Below, one piece after another: positions 48,025 to 61,199 of a DNA stretch of 64,000 bases. The position numbers were made by a program, and so were the translations under genes. The notes under the pieces were generated by a model. It saw only the letters and a list, made by a program, of their open reading frames with translations. It was not told the origin of the DNA and searched no databases. The first letter of the stretch is position 1. Each line of letters begins with the position of its first letter. The stretch covers positions 2,170,001 to 2,234,000 of the forward strand of contig NC_035170.2 of NCBI RefSeq assembly GCF_001659605.2. Direction: 5' to 3'. This DNA comes from Manihot esculenta. Lineage: Eukaryota > Streptophyta > Magnoliopsida > Malpighiales > Euphorbiaceae.

Positions 48025-49473
48025 TGATAGGCGGTTGTCGAAGCCGTAAAAAATAAACCTATTAAACAATCAACAATAAACTTGTAGATAGTGGCAATAG
48101 GGTCGAACCACAGGGAATTGACACCAAAGATTTTCCTAATAATGACTAGGTAAAGTAAATAACAAGTAAATAAAAGAGGGGGGGTTTTGTTTTGATGATA
48201 ATGAATTAAATGGAAAAAGAAAGCAATAACTTAAAGAGATGAGAATTTCAATAAGAGAAAAACTTCTAGTTGAAGTATGGATCTTTTTCAGATTGTTTAG
48301 AATTGATCATTGATTCTTTAATACTCCTATTTATCTCAATAAATTAGTTTAGGATGAGGAAGACGCTTCTCACAATCCAAATTCCTCCTTAGTTCTAGTT
48401 TGATTAGGAAACGTTCGCTAATCAAACACTAACCAACAAGTTGCCAAGGAACGTCCTTGGGGCATTGTAGCATCGAACAACTGCTGATTGCATTAAGACT
48501 TAGAGAAACCCAATTCTATTCTTGCCAACCGCGTGGTCAAGTTTAGATTATGCAATTTGATTAAATGTGTATTTGAATAACCTAAGCAATTACGAACCTA
48601 AATCATTCAAACAATATTACTTAAGCAATTTAAAATTAATGGGCCCTTATTGATTCTAAAAGCCAAGTAATAATTATGGAAAGCCCAAATTGCATAAATA
48701 TTGAAAATAAATAGAAGTTTGACAATGGATATTAAATCTCCCAATTCATCACAAAATCTAAAATTCACCAACTTCAACTAAAAAAGAAAGGAAATTAGCC
48801 ACTCATGGTGGACTAAATACACAAAAGATGGAAAGAAAAGAAAAAGGAAGGAAGCTGCAGAATTTCTGGAGAGTTTCTGACGAGTTGAGTTGCTCCCTAG
48901 ATGCCTTTGCTAGTTTGGAGGCTCTCCTTTTATAGCTGAAGAATTCTATCCATCTAGGGTTTTGAAATCCCTTTTTGATTTGGTGTTTGACTCCTCTTTT
49001 GATGTTGAATTTAATTGCAATTGGAATTCCTTGGATGAGAAACTCTTTCGTGGCTCTTGGTTTTATGTTGGCAGTGATTGGGTTGGATTTGGACTTCTGA
49101 AAATTCGGATTTCTGTTTTCTGCCCAACTTCCCACTCTGCTGTCAGTTTCTGCTGTCAAAGTGATTTGTCCGGTGATTTGACCAGTTTCTTCAAGTGATT
49201 GGGCAAATCACTGACCCGATCACTTTTTCTGTGAGTCAGTCCAATTTTTGCTCTCTGTCTGTTTCTGCTGTCGAAGTGATTTGCCCGGTGATTTGAGTGT
49301 TTTGGGCAAATCGCTGACCCAATCACTATTCTGTGAATTTCTGCACTTTTTCTCCAATTTTCCAATTTCTTCCTTTTCTGTAAAAATAAGATAAAAATCA
49401 TAAATTAAATTAAAAAATGTGTAAATAAACAATAATAAATATGATAAAAATGTGGCTAAATTAAGCTTGATCA
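48025..49473 (-). repeat. 5' LTR of the Athila element (1449 bp)
   Basis: It begins TGATCAAGC at 49473 and ends CCTATCA at 48025 (- strand), giving TG...CA ends next to the primer-binding site. It has no intact ORF. The part at 49150-49330 contains the element's GTGATTTGGGCAAATC-type repeats. The partner LTR is missing. Confidence 0.85.
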
Positions 49474-51284
49474 AATACACTGATATATTCGGTACAAATA
49501 ACGCCTTCTTGAAGTAGACACCTAAAACATGAATTCCCCGGTTATGAAGAACAAGCTCTAGATAAATCTTATCAACCTAATTTGCATCAGCAGATGGATA
49601 ATTCTATAGCATAAAAATTTAAGAAAATAGCTCACTTCAGTTCTCGGCCATAATATTTCACTTGGTGGCTTTCGCCTAAAAATGTGTTAAACCAATTTCA
49701 TCTGAAGATGCTTCTTGCTCAAGAACTTACCATGAGTAGCACATGTTTTCATCAGTCGTGGAAGAAGCAGCTGAGGATCCCGTACTGACATACAATTGAA
49801 CAATAATATCTGCTTGGATATACACAAAACTTCAAGCTCAGTATACACCCAGTGTTTAACCCATAATCAAGTTCAAAAATTCATAATGCATGTGTGCAAG
49901 CCCATAGAAACAGATGAAAGAATCTTTTTAACAAGTGTACATAGTTTAACAACAAAATGCTATTAGACGGTCATGTTTATGGACCAGTAAATGATTGCAG
50001 AGGTAAATAAGAACTTAATTCTTCTTGCTCTTGATGCAAAAGAAAAGGTCAGGCAGGACCTTGGCCCCATGAACAGGCTTGGTAGCGAGTAGTGACCTTC
50101 ACGTTAACTATATATGTGAAGGACTTCCATTCAAATTACTTAATTTTTTTTATGAAGTACATTATTTTGCCAACTCATATAGAACCTACTTCATTTCTGC
50201 TTTCTGAGGCATTTTCCTTGGCATGCAATTCAGAGTTTTTAAATGACAAATGCAACTTATGTCCAAAGAAATGGTTCTATGCTAGCGTTGTCAGAGCTTT
50301 CTAAGTATCAAACATGCCAACCCATGCGCATGTGTGCGTCAAACCACCATCTAAAGGAATCCTAAGTCACCCCATCTACTCTGCGATGCCAGTACTCATT
50401 GAGGGATTAACCTTACCTAACCACCTAAACAACTGTCTTCTTGCAGAAACCTATTTAATTTCAACTTCAATTTGCATCTTCATCTACCAGATCCAGAAAA
50501 GCAGGATAAGTAACAAGGTATAGACTTCCATAAGTACCTGCATGAGATTTTTCCCAGATTTTCCATTATGGTACTTGTCAACACATTCAAGCATGGATTG
50601 AAAATTGTTCTGTGATGGACAATTCAAGGTGTTTTGTGGGTAGTCATCTTTAATGGCAAGAGAAAACCATCTCGCACATACTTCCATGCTTTCTGGACTA
50701 TGGGCTCCATCAAAATAAAACACAAGATCTCCATCGCTCTCATTGTTGATACAACGATCGGGAACAATTTGAGCTCGCCCTTGCAGACAGGCTGTTGTTA
50801 GCCCTTTAATAAACTGCTCAGGTAGTGAGCTCTGTTCCATGCAGATAACTTTAAGAAGATGTTATCAAGTAAAACAAAGCTTGCAAAGAGAAACATGTAC
50901 ATAACTTACGGTTTGCTCCAAGTAGGAGATTTCAAGGTGATCAGTCCTTTGAAGCCATTTAGAAGATAGTGCAACAGCAAGACCAGCATTTATATACTGG
51001 TGCTCACCTTCAAGACCAAGTTTTAGACCATTCAGCAAGTTGGAGTCTAATGGTGGCGCCACTTGAAGAGGTACCTGCAAAAAACATGTTTTCCTGAGTA
51101 ATACGTAGAAGGCTGTAACTTGATCCTTTGCTATACTGCATAAATGAGATAACTTTGCCCTATTAAGGAAACCATTGCAGCAAGTTTTTGTGTGGACCAA
51201 TGAATTCCCAATTACAGGAAAGTTATGTGGTGATTTTCTTCAGAAAAACAGAGCACATAGTCAAGGACTTTTTGGACACATAGA

Positions 51285-52475
51285 AGAGATTTCTGATATG
51301 ATAAAAGTCTCAAACTCTCATATATGAGGCCATAATTTACCAATGCTTAAGCTATCAGAGAACTAAATGCATCTGTGGCTTGAGAGAAGAAGTAGACTGA
51401 TAAAAGCTTATTACTTCAACCTGATTGTTTAACGACTAATAAGAACTCTAGTTTAAACACAAAATTAAATTCACAATTTATAATGATTGATACGGATCCA
51501 ATAGGACAAATTTCTAACAATGGTGTGGAGCAAACTTATATCATTCCAATGGATCGAAGAGTAGTTCAAAATCATATTCATATAATCCATATATATTTGG
51601 GGCGTGCTTTAATTCATATGGGACAGATTTAGTGCAACACTTGCAATCATAGGCTGAGGGAGCCTAATCAAACCTATGGGCTAAAACTACATAAAGGAAA
51701 GCCTAAAGTGAAGATCAAGTAAGGCTTTTGTGAAGATTCAAAACTTTGTTATGATGGGCTTACTAGTTTTATTATTTAAACACTTGTTTTATTTTAGTTT
51801 TGTTTGGGCTTGTATTCTGGCCATATTTTATCTTTTAAGTTTTAGAGTGTTGGGCCATGTTGTGGGCTTATATTTTAATACCTATGTGTTATTTTAGTGT
51901 GTGATTAGGCCTGGGTCTTATGTGTTTAAGTCAGGCCCAAGAAGAGTGTCTTAGGGTTTTATTTGTTTTTCTCCTTACTATATAAGGATAAGAAACAATT
52001 GTAAGAGGGAGCTTCTAATCAAATTTTCAGAATTATTTTCATGCCTTTGGCGTGTATTGCTTTGAGTGAGAGTAAGGATTTGCTTTCATCAATTGCACCA
52101 GGAATCTTGGCTAACTTATCAACTATTCGTTGTGGCGTTTGTCGGATTCTCATCTAAATCCTTCAATCATTGGTGTTTCAGCTTCTCTAAGTGTGGGGTG
52201 CCATAGGAGGTGGGTTTATCATATCTTTGGATTCCATATCTACTTGTGCGTGTGGGTTTGAGGCTTGTGCCATAGAGATTTCTGATATGATAAAAGTCTC
52301 AAACTCTCATATATGAGGCCATAATTTACCAATGCTTAAGCTATCAGAGAACTAAATGCATCTGTGGCTTGAGAGAAGAAGTAGACTGATAAAAGCTTAT
52401 TACTTCAACCTGATTGTTTAACGACTAATAAGAACTCTAGTTTAAACACAAAATTAAATTCACAATTTATAATGA
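51285..52475. repeat. Insertion of about 790 bp flanked by 202-bp direct repeats in an FPGS intron
   Basis: The 202 bp at 51285-51486 ('agagatttctgatatgat' to 'aatttataatgat') recur almost unchanged at 52274-52475. The 790 bp between them hold no ORF but contain a TATA-like 'ctatataagg' at about 51980 and transcribed-looking T- and G-rich sequence, resembling an LTR or TRIM-type leader. The repeats do not start TG or end CA, so they may be duplicated intron sequence and not LTRs. Confidence 0.65.
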
Positions 52476-55024
52476 TGGACCAATTCACATAAGACTGAGA
52501 TGAGAACGTCATGAATGTTGACTGGCAAACATCGATCTTTATCATTTGAACTTTGAAGCCAAAGTTTCAGCAAGCGTTTCTTAAGTTATGTAGAATTGTA
52601 GATAATAAAACTAAGTGGTGCATGAACTGTGCTACTTACATCTCGCTTAGAAGCCTTCTCTTCAAGCACATGCATTGCTTCATCAGGTTGAGGCACTGTG
52701 AATGGTGGAACCCCATGCTGTATTCAAAAGAGGGAACATGAATTAAAATGAAAAATTAAAGAAAATAACAGTAATGGTTAGTCAAACTGGATTAAGCTAA
52801 GAAGCAAAACCCTTGGCATAGATTATATGCCTGAATGAGTAGTAGCTACAAAGAACACCTTAAAGATGCCAGCCTTCTCTCCAGCAATTTCTCCGAGAGT
52901 ATTTCCTGTCAAAGCATTATGTTATGAGATCTAAAAAGGTTTGGAAATGCATGACACTAAACTCTAATACAAGTCTATCTGCAGAGTATGTGAATGTGAC
53001 AAACTCTGGATTGAGGATACGGTAATTAAATAATGTCAACCAATTATTTAGGGACTTTTTTAGTTCTGAAATTAACTAAAAATTAACTAAATGTTAAACA
53101 ACTATGAGCAATCACCTAACTTAAAATAACTAGATGAACTAACCAAGAATCTCCATGTGATCATATCCAAGGGAAGAGATACCACACACAACAGGTGTTT
53201 GAACCTGAAATATGATGCTGTGTCAACTCACTTTAGTTGTAAGACAGAAATAAAAGGATTTCCAGCATGAAGATCTCAACATAAAGCAGTATTTGTTTCT
53301 CAATAAACTGCTTCTTTCAAATAAGTATTACACATACCACATTTGTTGCATCAAACGTTCCGCCTAATCCAACCTCCAAAATAGCAACATCTACCTGCAT
53401 ATGTAGATTTAGTAAATCTGAATCCGATCTTCATCAGAAATAAAACTCATACATGTGCAAAGTCCAAATAGAGAGAGGACGTTAATGAAGTTGAAAACTG
53501 TGCATATCAAACCTGCTCTGCTGCAAATATCTTGAAGGCAAGCAAGGCGAGAAAGCGGAAGTAAGTAGGCATTGGTATATCTTCAGTAGTTTTTTCCTAC
53601 ACAAAAACTTTCAATTGAACACCAGAGAAATCATTGCCCACAGATAAACACGTACAATTTCATGCATGCATACACACACATAGAGATTTTAAGTAAAATA
53701 GAGAACATCTTTTCCATCCATGATTATACATGATATGATAGCATGACGTTCAAGAAAATGAATAAGTGGTTTTCTTCAGCCATTATGTTTAGCTACAGTT
53801 TCACCATTATCTTATGATAATAAATTCTGCAGGTACATTGAAGTGTAACCTATATCCATAAAAGTATACAGAAGTGAACCACTTAAGAGAAGATAAAATT
53901 GATATCATAAGATATCAATTACAGAAATAGAAAAAGTATCATAGAAATCATCTTCCCTGCAAATATCCATCAAACCAAATGTTTTTACATCCCTCACTAT
54001 CCCCAACCACAACACAGAAAGGCAGCAAGCAAAGAAGAACAGCTTTCCGATTGTATATTATATCCCTTATCGCCAAATCTTCCCCTACAATTGATGAAAA
54101 CTTGAAATCTGAACCCAATGATAATCTAAGATTACCAAGTAACCCGTGTATACAACATTATGCTCTTCATGGTGGCACTGATACAGAGCAATATACAATC
54201 ATGGATTACCACCAGTCCTTCGCTCTTGTGCATAAAGCAATAAGTTACCATAATCTTTATTTTCTTGGATTAAATTATTAAACTTTTCAGCTCTTTCCAT
54301 GTCAAAAAAATTGCTACTTCAATAGGAACCTGCTTATGTCAATCCAAGTAAACTATTGAACAAAACCATATTCAATACAATTTTCTCTTCCTCAGTTGGG
54401 ACCCTCACAAACTAAATAACTAGAAAGAATCAACCTTATTCATATTCTTAATTACACATCCAATTAACATATGCAATCATGTAGATATCTGAAATATCAT
54501 ATTACTCTTCAGATTCCTTTCTAATTAATCTAGACATCATTCACTCAAAGCAACTGATTCAATGCAAACCAAATAAAATTTTAAACTGAAAACAGTATTT
54601 TTTTTAAAAAAAAAAAACAGACAACAGAAACAAATCTTGTTCTTTTCAATAATGAAATCTGAGCAGCCAAGGTTTGGTTTGGTCTAACTTCAAGCAAAAT
54701 GGAACTGACTCTTTCAATTCCTTTCCGGAACTAAAGTAAATCATCAACACTTCCATCGTTTCATGGAACATGAGCAGCAAAACTCTTCCATTAAAAGTTC
54801 AATTGCCTCAGATTTCTCACAATTTGTTAAATAACTTACCTATACACCACAATTTGATGTTAGGCATATTGTACATCAAGTCAAGCATCCACATACTAAA
54901 ATGCATTTCTAACGAATCTTAGCTGCATCAAGGTAGGAAGAGTTAACAAAAAAATTATGTTACCTTCAGTCTATCATAACACCACCAAAAGTATGCCAAA
55001 AACTTTTCTTCACAAATGTCCTCA

Positions 55025-55469
55025 CTGCAACAGTCAACAAGAAACCACAAAATCTTAAACTAGGATGAAAATGATGTACAAGTACAACCATCCAAAGGCA
55101 AAATATTATCACCTAAAGAACGGAAACTGAGTGGAAATTCAAATACTGTAAGAAAATCATATTTATTTTGTTTAAGGAACATGGACAAGTGTGCCTTTCT
55201 CCTATGTACACCAAAATAAAGGTTCTTTTTCTCTCCTCTCTGGCTCTTTCATTCTCTCAAATGGAGACTAACAAGATCATTAGAGTAGGCACGATAAGAA
55301 CATATTTAACACTCACTTAATGGCCTCTCTCCATATTCTGCAGGAATTCATCACCAGAGAGGACTGGCAAGTTTCAGAGATTTATCATTTGGCACCATCT
55401 GTGCAAATTGAACCCATGACCACATGAACATGGTGACACCTAAATCTAAGAAATAAAACTAAAAATGGA
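55025..55469. other. Remaining FPGS intron up to the duplication junction
   Basis: No FPGS exon is recognisable here, although the next upstream exon should encode the region before EEKFLAYFWW. The sequence changes at about 55470 to NLR block 2 (match to 25430). I take this as the right-hand breakpoint of the first duplicated unit. Confidence 0.6.
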
Positions 55470-56935
55470 AAAGATATTGTAGTATTTAATTCATACTATA
55501 TGTGATTATAAACAATAATGGGAGTATAAGCGCTGATCTCTTATTGTTAATGTGTGAGACCTTAAAGATTATCATTAATCTTATTAATAATTTTAGGACT
55601 TTGATATGGTATTTGAGACTTAATTTAATATTTTTTATTTTAAGATATTATCAAATAATTATGAATGATGCGAACTGACGAAATATTTCTACAAAAATAA
55701 ATTGAATTAAGATTGAGAGTATCAAGATGTAAGGAATACCATATAGACATATCACATTAGTTTTGTATTCATTGATCGGTCAATTATATTTATCTGTGAA
55801 TAGATTATAATTATGGACATATAAAAAAATAATTAAAATCATATGGATATTAAATATGATAAATAATTTAGGGTATTATATATATTGTAATTCTTTTGAA
55901 TTTCATCATTCGAGCAGTTATATTGACCTAACAGAAATAGAATATTTGAACTTTTTAAGTATGCATAGGTCATAGTCCATTTGTTAAGTATTAAAATTGC
56001 AATGTCCATATCATCATACTCTATTATGTGTGAGTGATAAATTAAAAAAAATTATACACCTAAGATAAAGCCGAAAAAAATAAAAGTCAAAATAAAATTT
56101 TATATATCATTGATAATAGCCAATTTTAATTTATTTTATATAAATTTTATTTTTTAAAAATATGATTTAAAATTTAAATCTTTACTAGTTATATGGTAAA
56201 ACGTCATATACTTTCATCTCATTCAGATTATAAATCAAGAAACTCTTTATCCTCTTATAAAAAATTGCTTCTCACTCTCTGCTTAAAAAATACGGTCTTT
56301 GTCTTCTAGTTAGTTTATTTTCTTGTGAATGTCGAACTATCTTTTAATTGCATCGAGTTGAAACAAAAAGTGTCGGTTGTTGAAACTTGAAGGAGTATTT
56401 TGAATTCTTATAAAATACACTATAATTCTACGTAACTCTTGTGAAAATATATTAATGATTTATTATATCAATTACATATGAATTATGTGATACAAATGAA
56501 AGTGAAATGCGGTTGTTATTTATTTTATTTTAATTCTAAAAAATTAATGGATTTTTTATTAAAAAAAAATTAATGGATTTTCGAACAGTAAAATAATAAT
56601 ATCTTTTCTTATGTGGTCATATTTGTTTGCTCATATTTCTTACTTCTTACAAATATTTAAAACTCATTTCTCTACTTTCTGGTGCTATACTTTCTTCTTC
56701 CTTCGTCCTCTCAAGATTTTTAACTACTCAATAAATTCTCAGCTTTTAATTGATTTATCTTTCATCTCTCACCCATTGTATATTCCATATTCTACATATC
56801 TTTATGCAACTGGATAACGGGATGTGTTCTTCACACGGAAATAGTAAGCAGGGTTTTAACAAATGAAGAAATTTCCTCTGTTTTTTCTTTTTTTTTTTTC
56901 CCTAGTTTTTCATAAAAACTCCAGTAACATTCAGT

Positions 56936-57133
56936 TTGCTAACTTCTTGTAGCAGTTTCAAGAGTTGGTCAAATCGTCGTTATAAGCTTCGTTTCAATCA
57001 TTGTTACAGAGAAGCAAATAAAACAACTGACTTGCTTGCTAACTTGGCTGTCCATTTGCCCATTGGTTTGCATCTGTTCATGACTCCTCTGAGAGAGCAG
57101 ATTGAGGTTCTTATTGAGATAGGCAGGGGGTGA
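56936..57133 (+). pseudogene. RNase H domain fragment of a LINE-type non-LTR retrotransposon (block 2)
   Basis: A 65-codon open stretch with SWSNRRYKLRFNHCYREANK and TDLLANLAVHLPIGLH, the C-terminal RNase H-like end of plant LINE proteins. It is the duplicate of 26850-27013 without the internal stop. The ORF begins at a non-ATG codon and has no upstream domain, so it is a remnant. Confidence 0.6.
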
Positions 57134-57661
57134 CTTCTCTAAATACTGAAATCTTTTGGTTGCAGGCAGGCCTGTATATAAGCGAAGTGCAAAAAGATAA
57201 TCGGTTTAGTTGAGAAACCATTAGTACAGTTTATGAGAAATTAGTATTACTGTTAGAAAAATGAAAAAGAAAAGATGAGAAAAAGAGTAAGACTATCTAT
57301 GTAAATCTATAACATGAATACGTAAAATTTTATATACATCTCGTTATAATTTTACATCGCAGGTCCGTATGTTTCCCTTAATAATGCTCTGACAGGAAAG
57401 CTTTGTCGTGACTGGAATTATTGTTCTTTGTCGATTTTTCTTTTTTCCAAGCTTTCTCCATCAATCACGGGAATGATAACATTATGAAATCGGTCTCCGA
57501 GATTTTTTTTTCATTGGGAAACTGTCTCCGAGATTAAGATTATAAAACTTCAGCCCGGGATTAGAGGCCCAACTCCACTGTCTCGAGTTGAGCGTTGTTC
57601 ATCCAAAATTTTACGGACAAAAGTTTATGATTGTTTCTGGTCGGGTAAAGAAGAAAAAACA

Positions 57662-60600
57662 ATGGCAGAGGTTGTCGTTGCTTTAGTGTCCAAAGAATCG
57701 CCGACTTGCTTACTCAAGAATTAACTTTTCTGAGAGATGTGAAGGAAGATGTTGAGAGTCTGCAAGGAGTACTGAGACGGATCCAGTCTTTCTTGAAGGA
57801 TGCAGACTGCAAGCAATATCAAGATGAGCGTGTTTGGAACTGGGTTGCTGAAATCAGAGGCGTAGCTTATGATGCTGAGGATGTAATAGAATCCTATATT
57901 CTTAAGATTGCAACACGTAGAGTAGAAGGAGCACGTGGAATCACCAAGAAGGTTAGCTCTATTTTCACAAAAGTTCCTCGTCTCCGTGTGATCAAGAGCC
58001 GGATCGAATCCATCCGAAACAAGACTCAGGCAATTTCTGCTAGTATGCAGACTTTTGACATCAAACTTGATGCTGAAAGAGCGGTTCCAGGTTCTGCAAG
58101 TGAGATGCAACAACGACTGAGAAGATCCTATCCACATGATGAGGACGACGTGATCAGCTTTCACGCAATCAGGAGGGATATTAACGCTCAGTTGATGATG
58201 GAAGTAGAGCGACGCCAGGTTGTTTCCATAGTAGGAATGGGGGGACTTGGTAAAACAACTCTCGCCAAGAACATATACAATGACATTAATGTGAAGCAAC
58301 ACTTTGATTGTTGTGCTTGGGTCTTCATATCTCAACAATACACTGCAAGAGATCTGTTGGTAAGAATCTGGATTGATGTTGCGTCTACTACAGATAAGTC
58401 AAAGTTGGAACAATACACTGCAAGAGATCTGTTGGTAAGAATCTGGATTGATGTTGCGTCTACTACAGATAAGTCAAAGTTGGAAGCAATAAAGGAGGAA
58501 AAGCTTTTTGCATCTACTAATATGGAGTCCATGAAAGAGGAACAATCGCTGAAATCCATGTTGGAAAGGATGGAAGAGGAGGATTTGGTTAAAAAGCTCT
58601 ATAAAGTGTTAGAGCAAAAGCGATACTTGGTGGTGCTCGATGATATTTGGAATACTGAAGCATGGGATTGTTTAAAACGAGCTTTCCCAAATGGGAAGAA
58701 AGGAAGCAAAATTTTGTTCACAACCCGTAACTAAAGCCTTGCTTATTATGCTGATCCGTCGACAACTCCAATGGAACCGCCATTTTTGACAAATAATGAA
58801 GCATGGGAGCTTCTCAGTAGAAAAGCATTTCCCGTCGAGCAGAGTTGCCCACGAAATCTTGAGATTTTGGGGAGGGAAATGGTGAAAAAATGTGGAGGAT
58901 TGCCCTTAGCTGTTGTTGTCCTTGGTGGGATATTGGCAACAAAAAAATCTTTGAATGAGTGGAAGACAGTTCAGAAAAACGTTATTGCACAATTTGCTAT
59001 GTTGGAACGCAAAAATCAATATGGAGGAGTGTATGGGATATTAGCTATGAGCTACCATGATTTGCCTTATCACTTGAAGCCATGCTTCCTCTATCTTTCC
59101 CAATTTCCAGAGGATTGGGAGTTTCACAAGAGGACACTAATTCGAATGTGGATTGCTGAAGGCTTTCTAGCACAATCGCAGGATTCAGCAAACCGAACAA
59201 TGGAAGATTTGGCTGAAATATATTTGGAAGAGCTTGTAAGCAGGTGCATGGTTCAAGTAACTGAAAGGGACCACACTGGAATTCATGTCAAAATTTGCCG
59301 CATCCATAGTCTGATGCGAGATATCTGTATATCAAAGGCAGGAGATGAGCATTTCGCTGGAGGCATTGAACACCGAGACGAGTTTGCAACAAACACTAAA
59401 TCTCGCTTTTTGAAGTCAGCAACGAGCCAGCCACGAAGAATTGCTGTTCATCCTCGTATCGATGGAGACAATGCTGGTAAGAGATTCTATGTGCCGTTGG
59501 TAAAATGTGGTGATCCACATCTTCGTTCCCTTCATTACTTTGTTGATCAAGACAAATATCGTATGACTAGGGGGCAAGAAATTTACATTCTCAGCCATTT
59601 TCGACTGCTTAGAATCTTAAATCTTGAGAATATATATCTGAGCAAATATCATGTACCTGGAGATATTGGCAATTTGATTCACTTAAGATATCTTGGATTG
59701 AGAAATACTGGATTATGGGTAACAACGAAGTATCTTTTTGTGGTCTCCACTTCTTTACCAGCATCCATAGGTAACTTGAAGAGTTTGTACACCCTTGACG
59801 TACGAAAAAATTCTTTGGAAAGCTTACCTGATGTGCTATGGAAATTAGAAAATTTGAGACATTTGTTAGTAGAGCCTGAAGTTGATGGGCAATTGCGGCT
59901 GGATACATTAACACACTTGGAGACTTTGAAGTGGGTACGAGCTAAGAATCTAATTGCAAACAATGCATTGTGCAAATTGACTAATGTTAGAAATTTAGGA
60001 ATATATTTCAAAGAAACACAGGAAGTGGATGTTGTCCTAAAATCTCGCATTTTTGAACAAGGCCGTCTTAGTAGCTTGAAGATGTCGATCTCAGAAGAGG
60101 GTTCATTTCCAAATTTGGAATCACTTTCACGTTGTGATCATCTCACGAAACTAGAGTTACAAGGAAAAATACTAGAAGATCCCGACGAATCACTCCGTCA
60201 CAATCTAAAATTCCTGCCAGAAAGCCTCACCAAGTTAACTTTGTCTCATTCTCTGTTAAAGCAAGATCCAATGAGTATTCTGGGAAATAAGTTGCATAAT
60301 TTGAGGTTTCTGTTCCTGCATACATTATCTTACGAGGGTTCTGAACTTGTGTGCTCTGCGAATGGATTTCCGAGACTTGAGATTCTTACAATTGAAGAGT
60401 TAGAATTAGAAGAATGGCAAATAGAGGAAGGTGCAATGCCCTGTCTCAGGACTTTAAAAATAAAGGCTCTAAAGAAACTGAGGATGATTCCAGAAGGTAT
60501 CAAGTTCCTCGTTAGCCTCCAAGAATTGAAAATCATCGACATGGCAGCATTTGCAAAGAGGGTTCAAGTGATTGATGGAGTAGAAGGAGAGGATTTTGAC

Positions 60601-60895
60601 AAGATGCAGCACATACGCATCCATTCATTTGACTATTCATGGGGATGCAAGGTAATTTTATTTAACTTTTTGACTTAGTTAGCACATAAGTCTTAATTTA
60701 AGCTCAAATTACCTGAAAATTCAAGAAATTATATTTTTTATTTTTGCACTAAATCAAAAAATCAAGAGAAAAAAAGAAATTTCCAATATTATCCATGACT
60801 TAAAACAGATATGCAAGTTTAACTAAAAGAATCTTTCTTTTTGGTCATAGGTTGATGAATTGGAAACGGACTCGGAAGACTCGATGGAGGAGTGA
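57662..60895 (+). pseudogene. CC-NB-LRR pseudogene, near-identical copy of NLR-1 (NLR-2)
   Basis: It aligns with NLR-1 over its whole length. Lesions: (1) a 1-bp deletion near 57686 ('ctttagtgtcc' versus 'ctttagttgtcc') shifts the frame ten codons after the ATG at 57662; (2) a 75-bp in-frame tandem duplication, 58336-58410 and 58411-58485, repeats 25 residues beginning QYTARDLLVRIW after the P-loop; (3) AAA to TAA at 58732-58734 stops the protein in the RNBS-B motif (TTRN-stop). The rest (58735-60651) remains open through NB-ARC and LRR, with the same IHS variant of MHD. Its 3' end keeps the frame to a donor at 60652 and the last exon 60851-60895 (VDELETDSEDSMEE). A full-length receptor cannot be made. 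Confidence 0.92.
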
Positions 60896-61199
60896 CCACG
60901 TTGCTGAAAATGCCAAAGTTACCGTCTTCACATCACAACCTTTGTTCTTGTGTTGCATAATTGATCACATCCATCTGATCCTACTCCAATACTGTCACTT
61001 TAAAATTTTCTTTTCACGTTGTAATGCAAATTCCTGACAGATTTTTACTGTGTTATCTGAGTGTTGATTTTAAATTTTCGATGATAATAGAGAGATGATC
61101 AACAAATCTTATGCAAAGGATGGATATAGGTTGAATAGAGACACAGGTGGACAGTGATGGACCTTCCTAAAAATGTTAATATGGAAGTGTGTGTATGTG

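Larger units (their letters stand above)
39780..49473 (-). mobile_element. Athila-type Ty3/gypsy retrotransposon, 3' truncated
   Basis: On the - strand, in order: 5' LTR, primer-binding site, gag, protease, reverse transcriptase, RNase H and integrase. The RT carries the Athila-like stretch VPTRVQNGWRVCMDYRKLN. The 5' LTR begins TGATCAAGC at 49473, directly inside FPGS exon sequence. No matching LTR exists at the other end: only about 330 bp follow integrase before FPGS sequence resumes near 39780. The 3' LTR and some exon have therefore been deleted, and no target duplication can be checked. Coding defects: two stops in the gag region, a +1 frameshift in RT, a stop before the integrase zinc finger, and a solo LTR between PR and RT. 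It is not autonomous. Confidence 0.88.
38947..55020 (-). pseudogene. FPGS: Folylpolyglutamate synthase, disrupted and 5'-truncated copy
   Basis: Exons on the - strand, from 5': about 54965-55020, 53513-53596, 53338-53394, 53144-53204, 52859-52905, 52640-52717, 50910-51074, 50538-50831, 49731-49809, 49474-49521 (cut), about 39780-39675 (cut) and 39003-38947. They read in phase as FPGS: EEKFLAYFWWCYDRLK, VDVAILEVGLGGTFDATN, LGYDHMEILG, NTLGEIAGEKAGIFK, YFDGAHSPESMEVC, KKALFVPN, LPLAIKWLRDSV, VLVTGSLHLVGDVL. The enzyme adds glutamates to folates using ATP. Two defects are visible. A retroelement lies inside the exon after KKALFVPNISVY, and some exon sequence on the left side is gone. The first exons, including the GTKGKGS ATP-binding loop, are not found; homology to NLR block 2 begins at about 55470. 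All remaining splice sites are intact, so the damage may be recent. In Arabidopsis, as I recall, FPGS (DFB) is next to NEDD1. Confidence 0.9.

Noticed and set aside
49220..49480. Possible small ORF at the right end of the Athila element
   Set aside because: It lies in the LTR and consists of the element's repeated GTGATTTG-type motif; no start context or domain.
53979..54281. 100-codon ORF in an FPGS intron
   Set aside because: No recognisable domain, composition like the surrounding intron, and it lies opposite the gene's strand.
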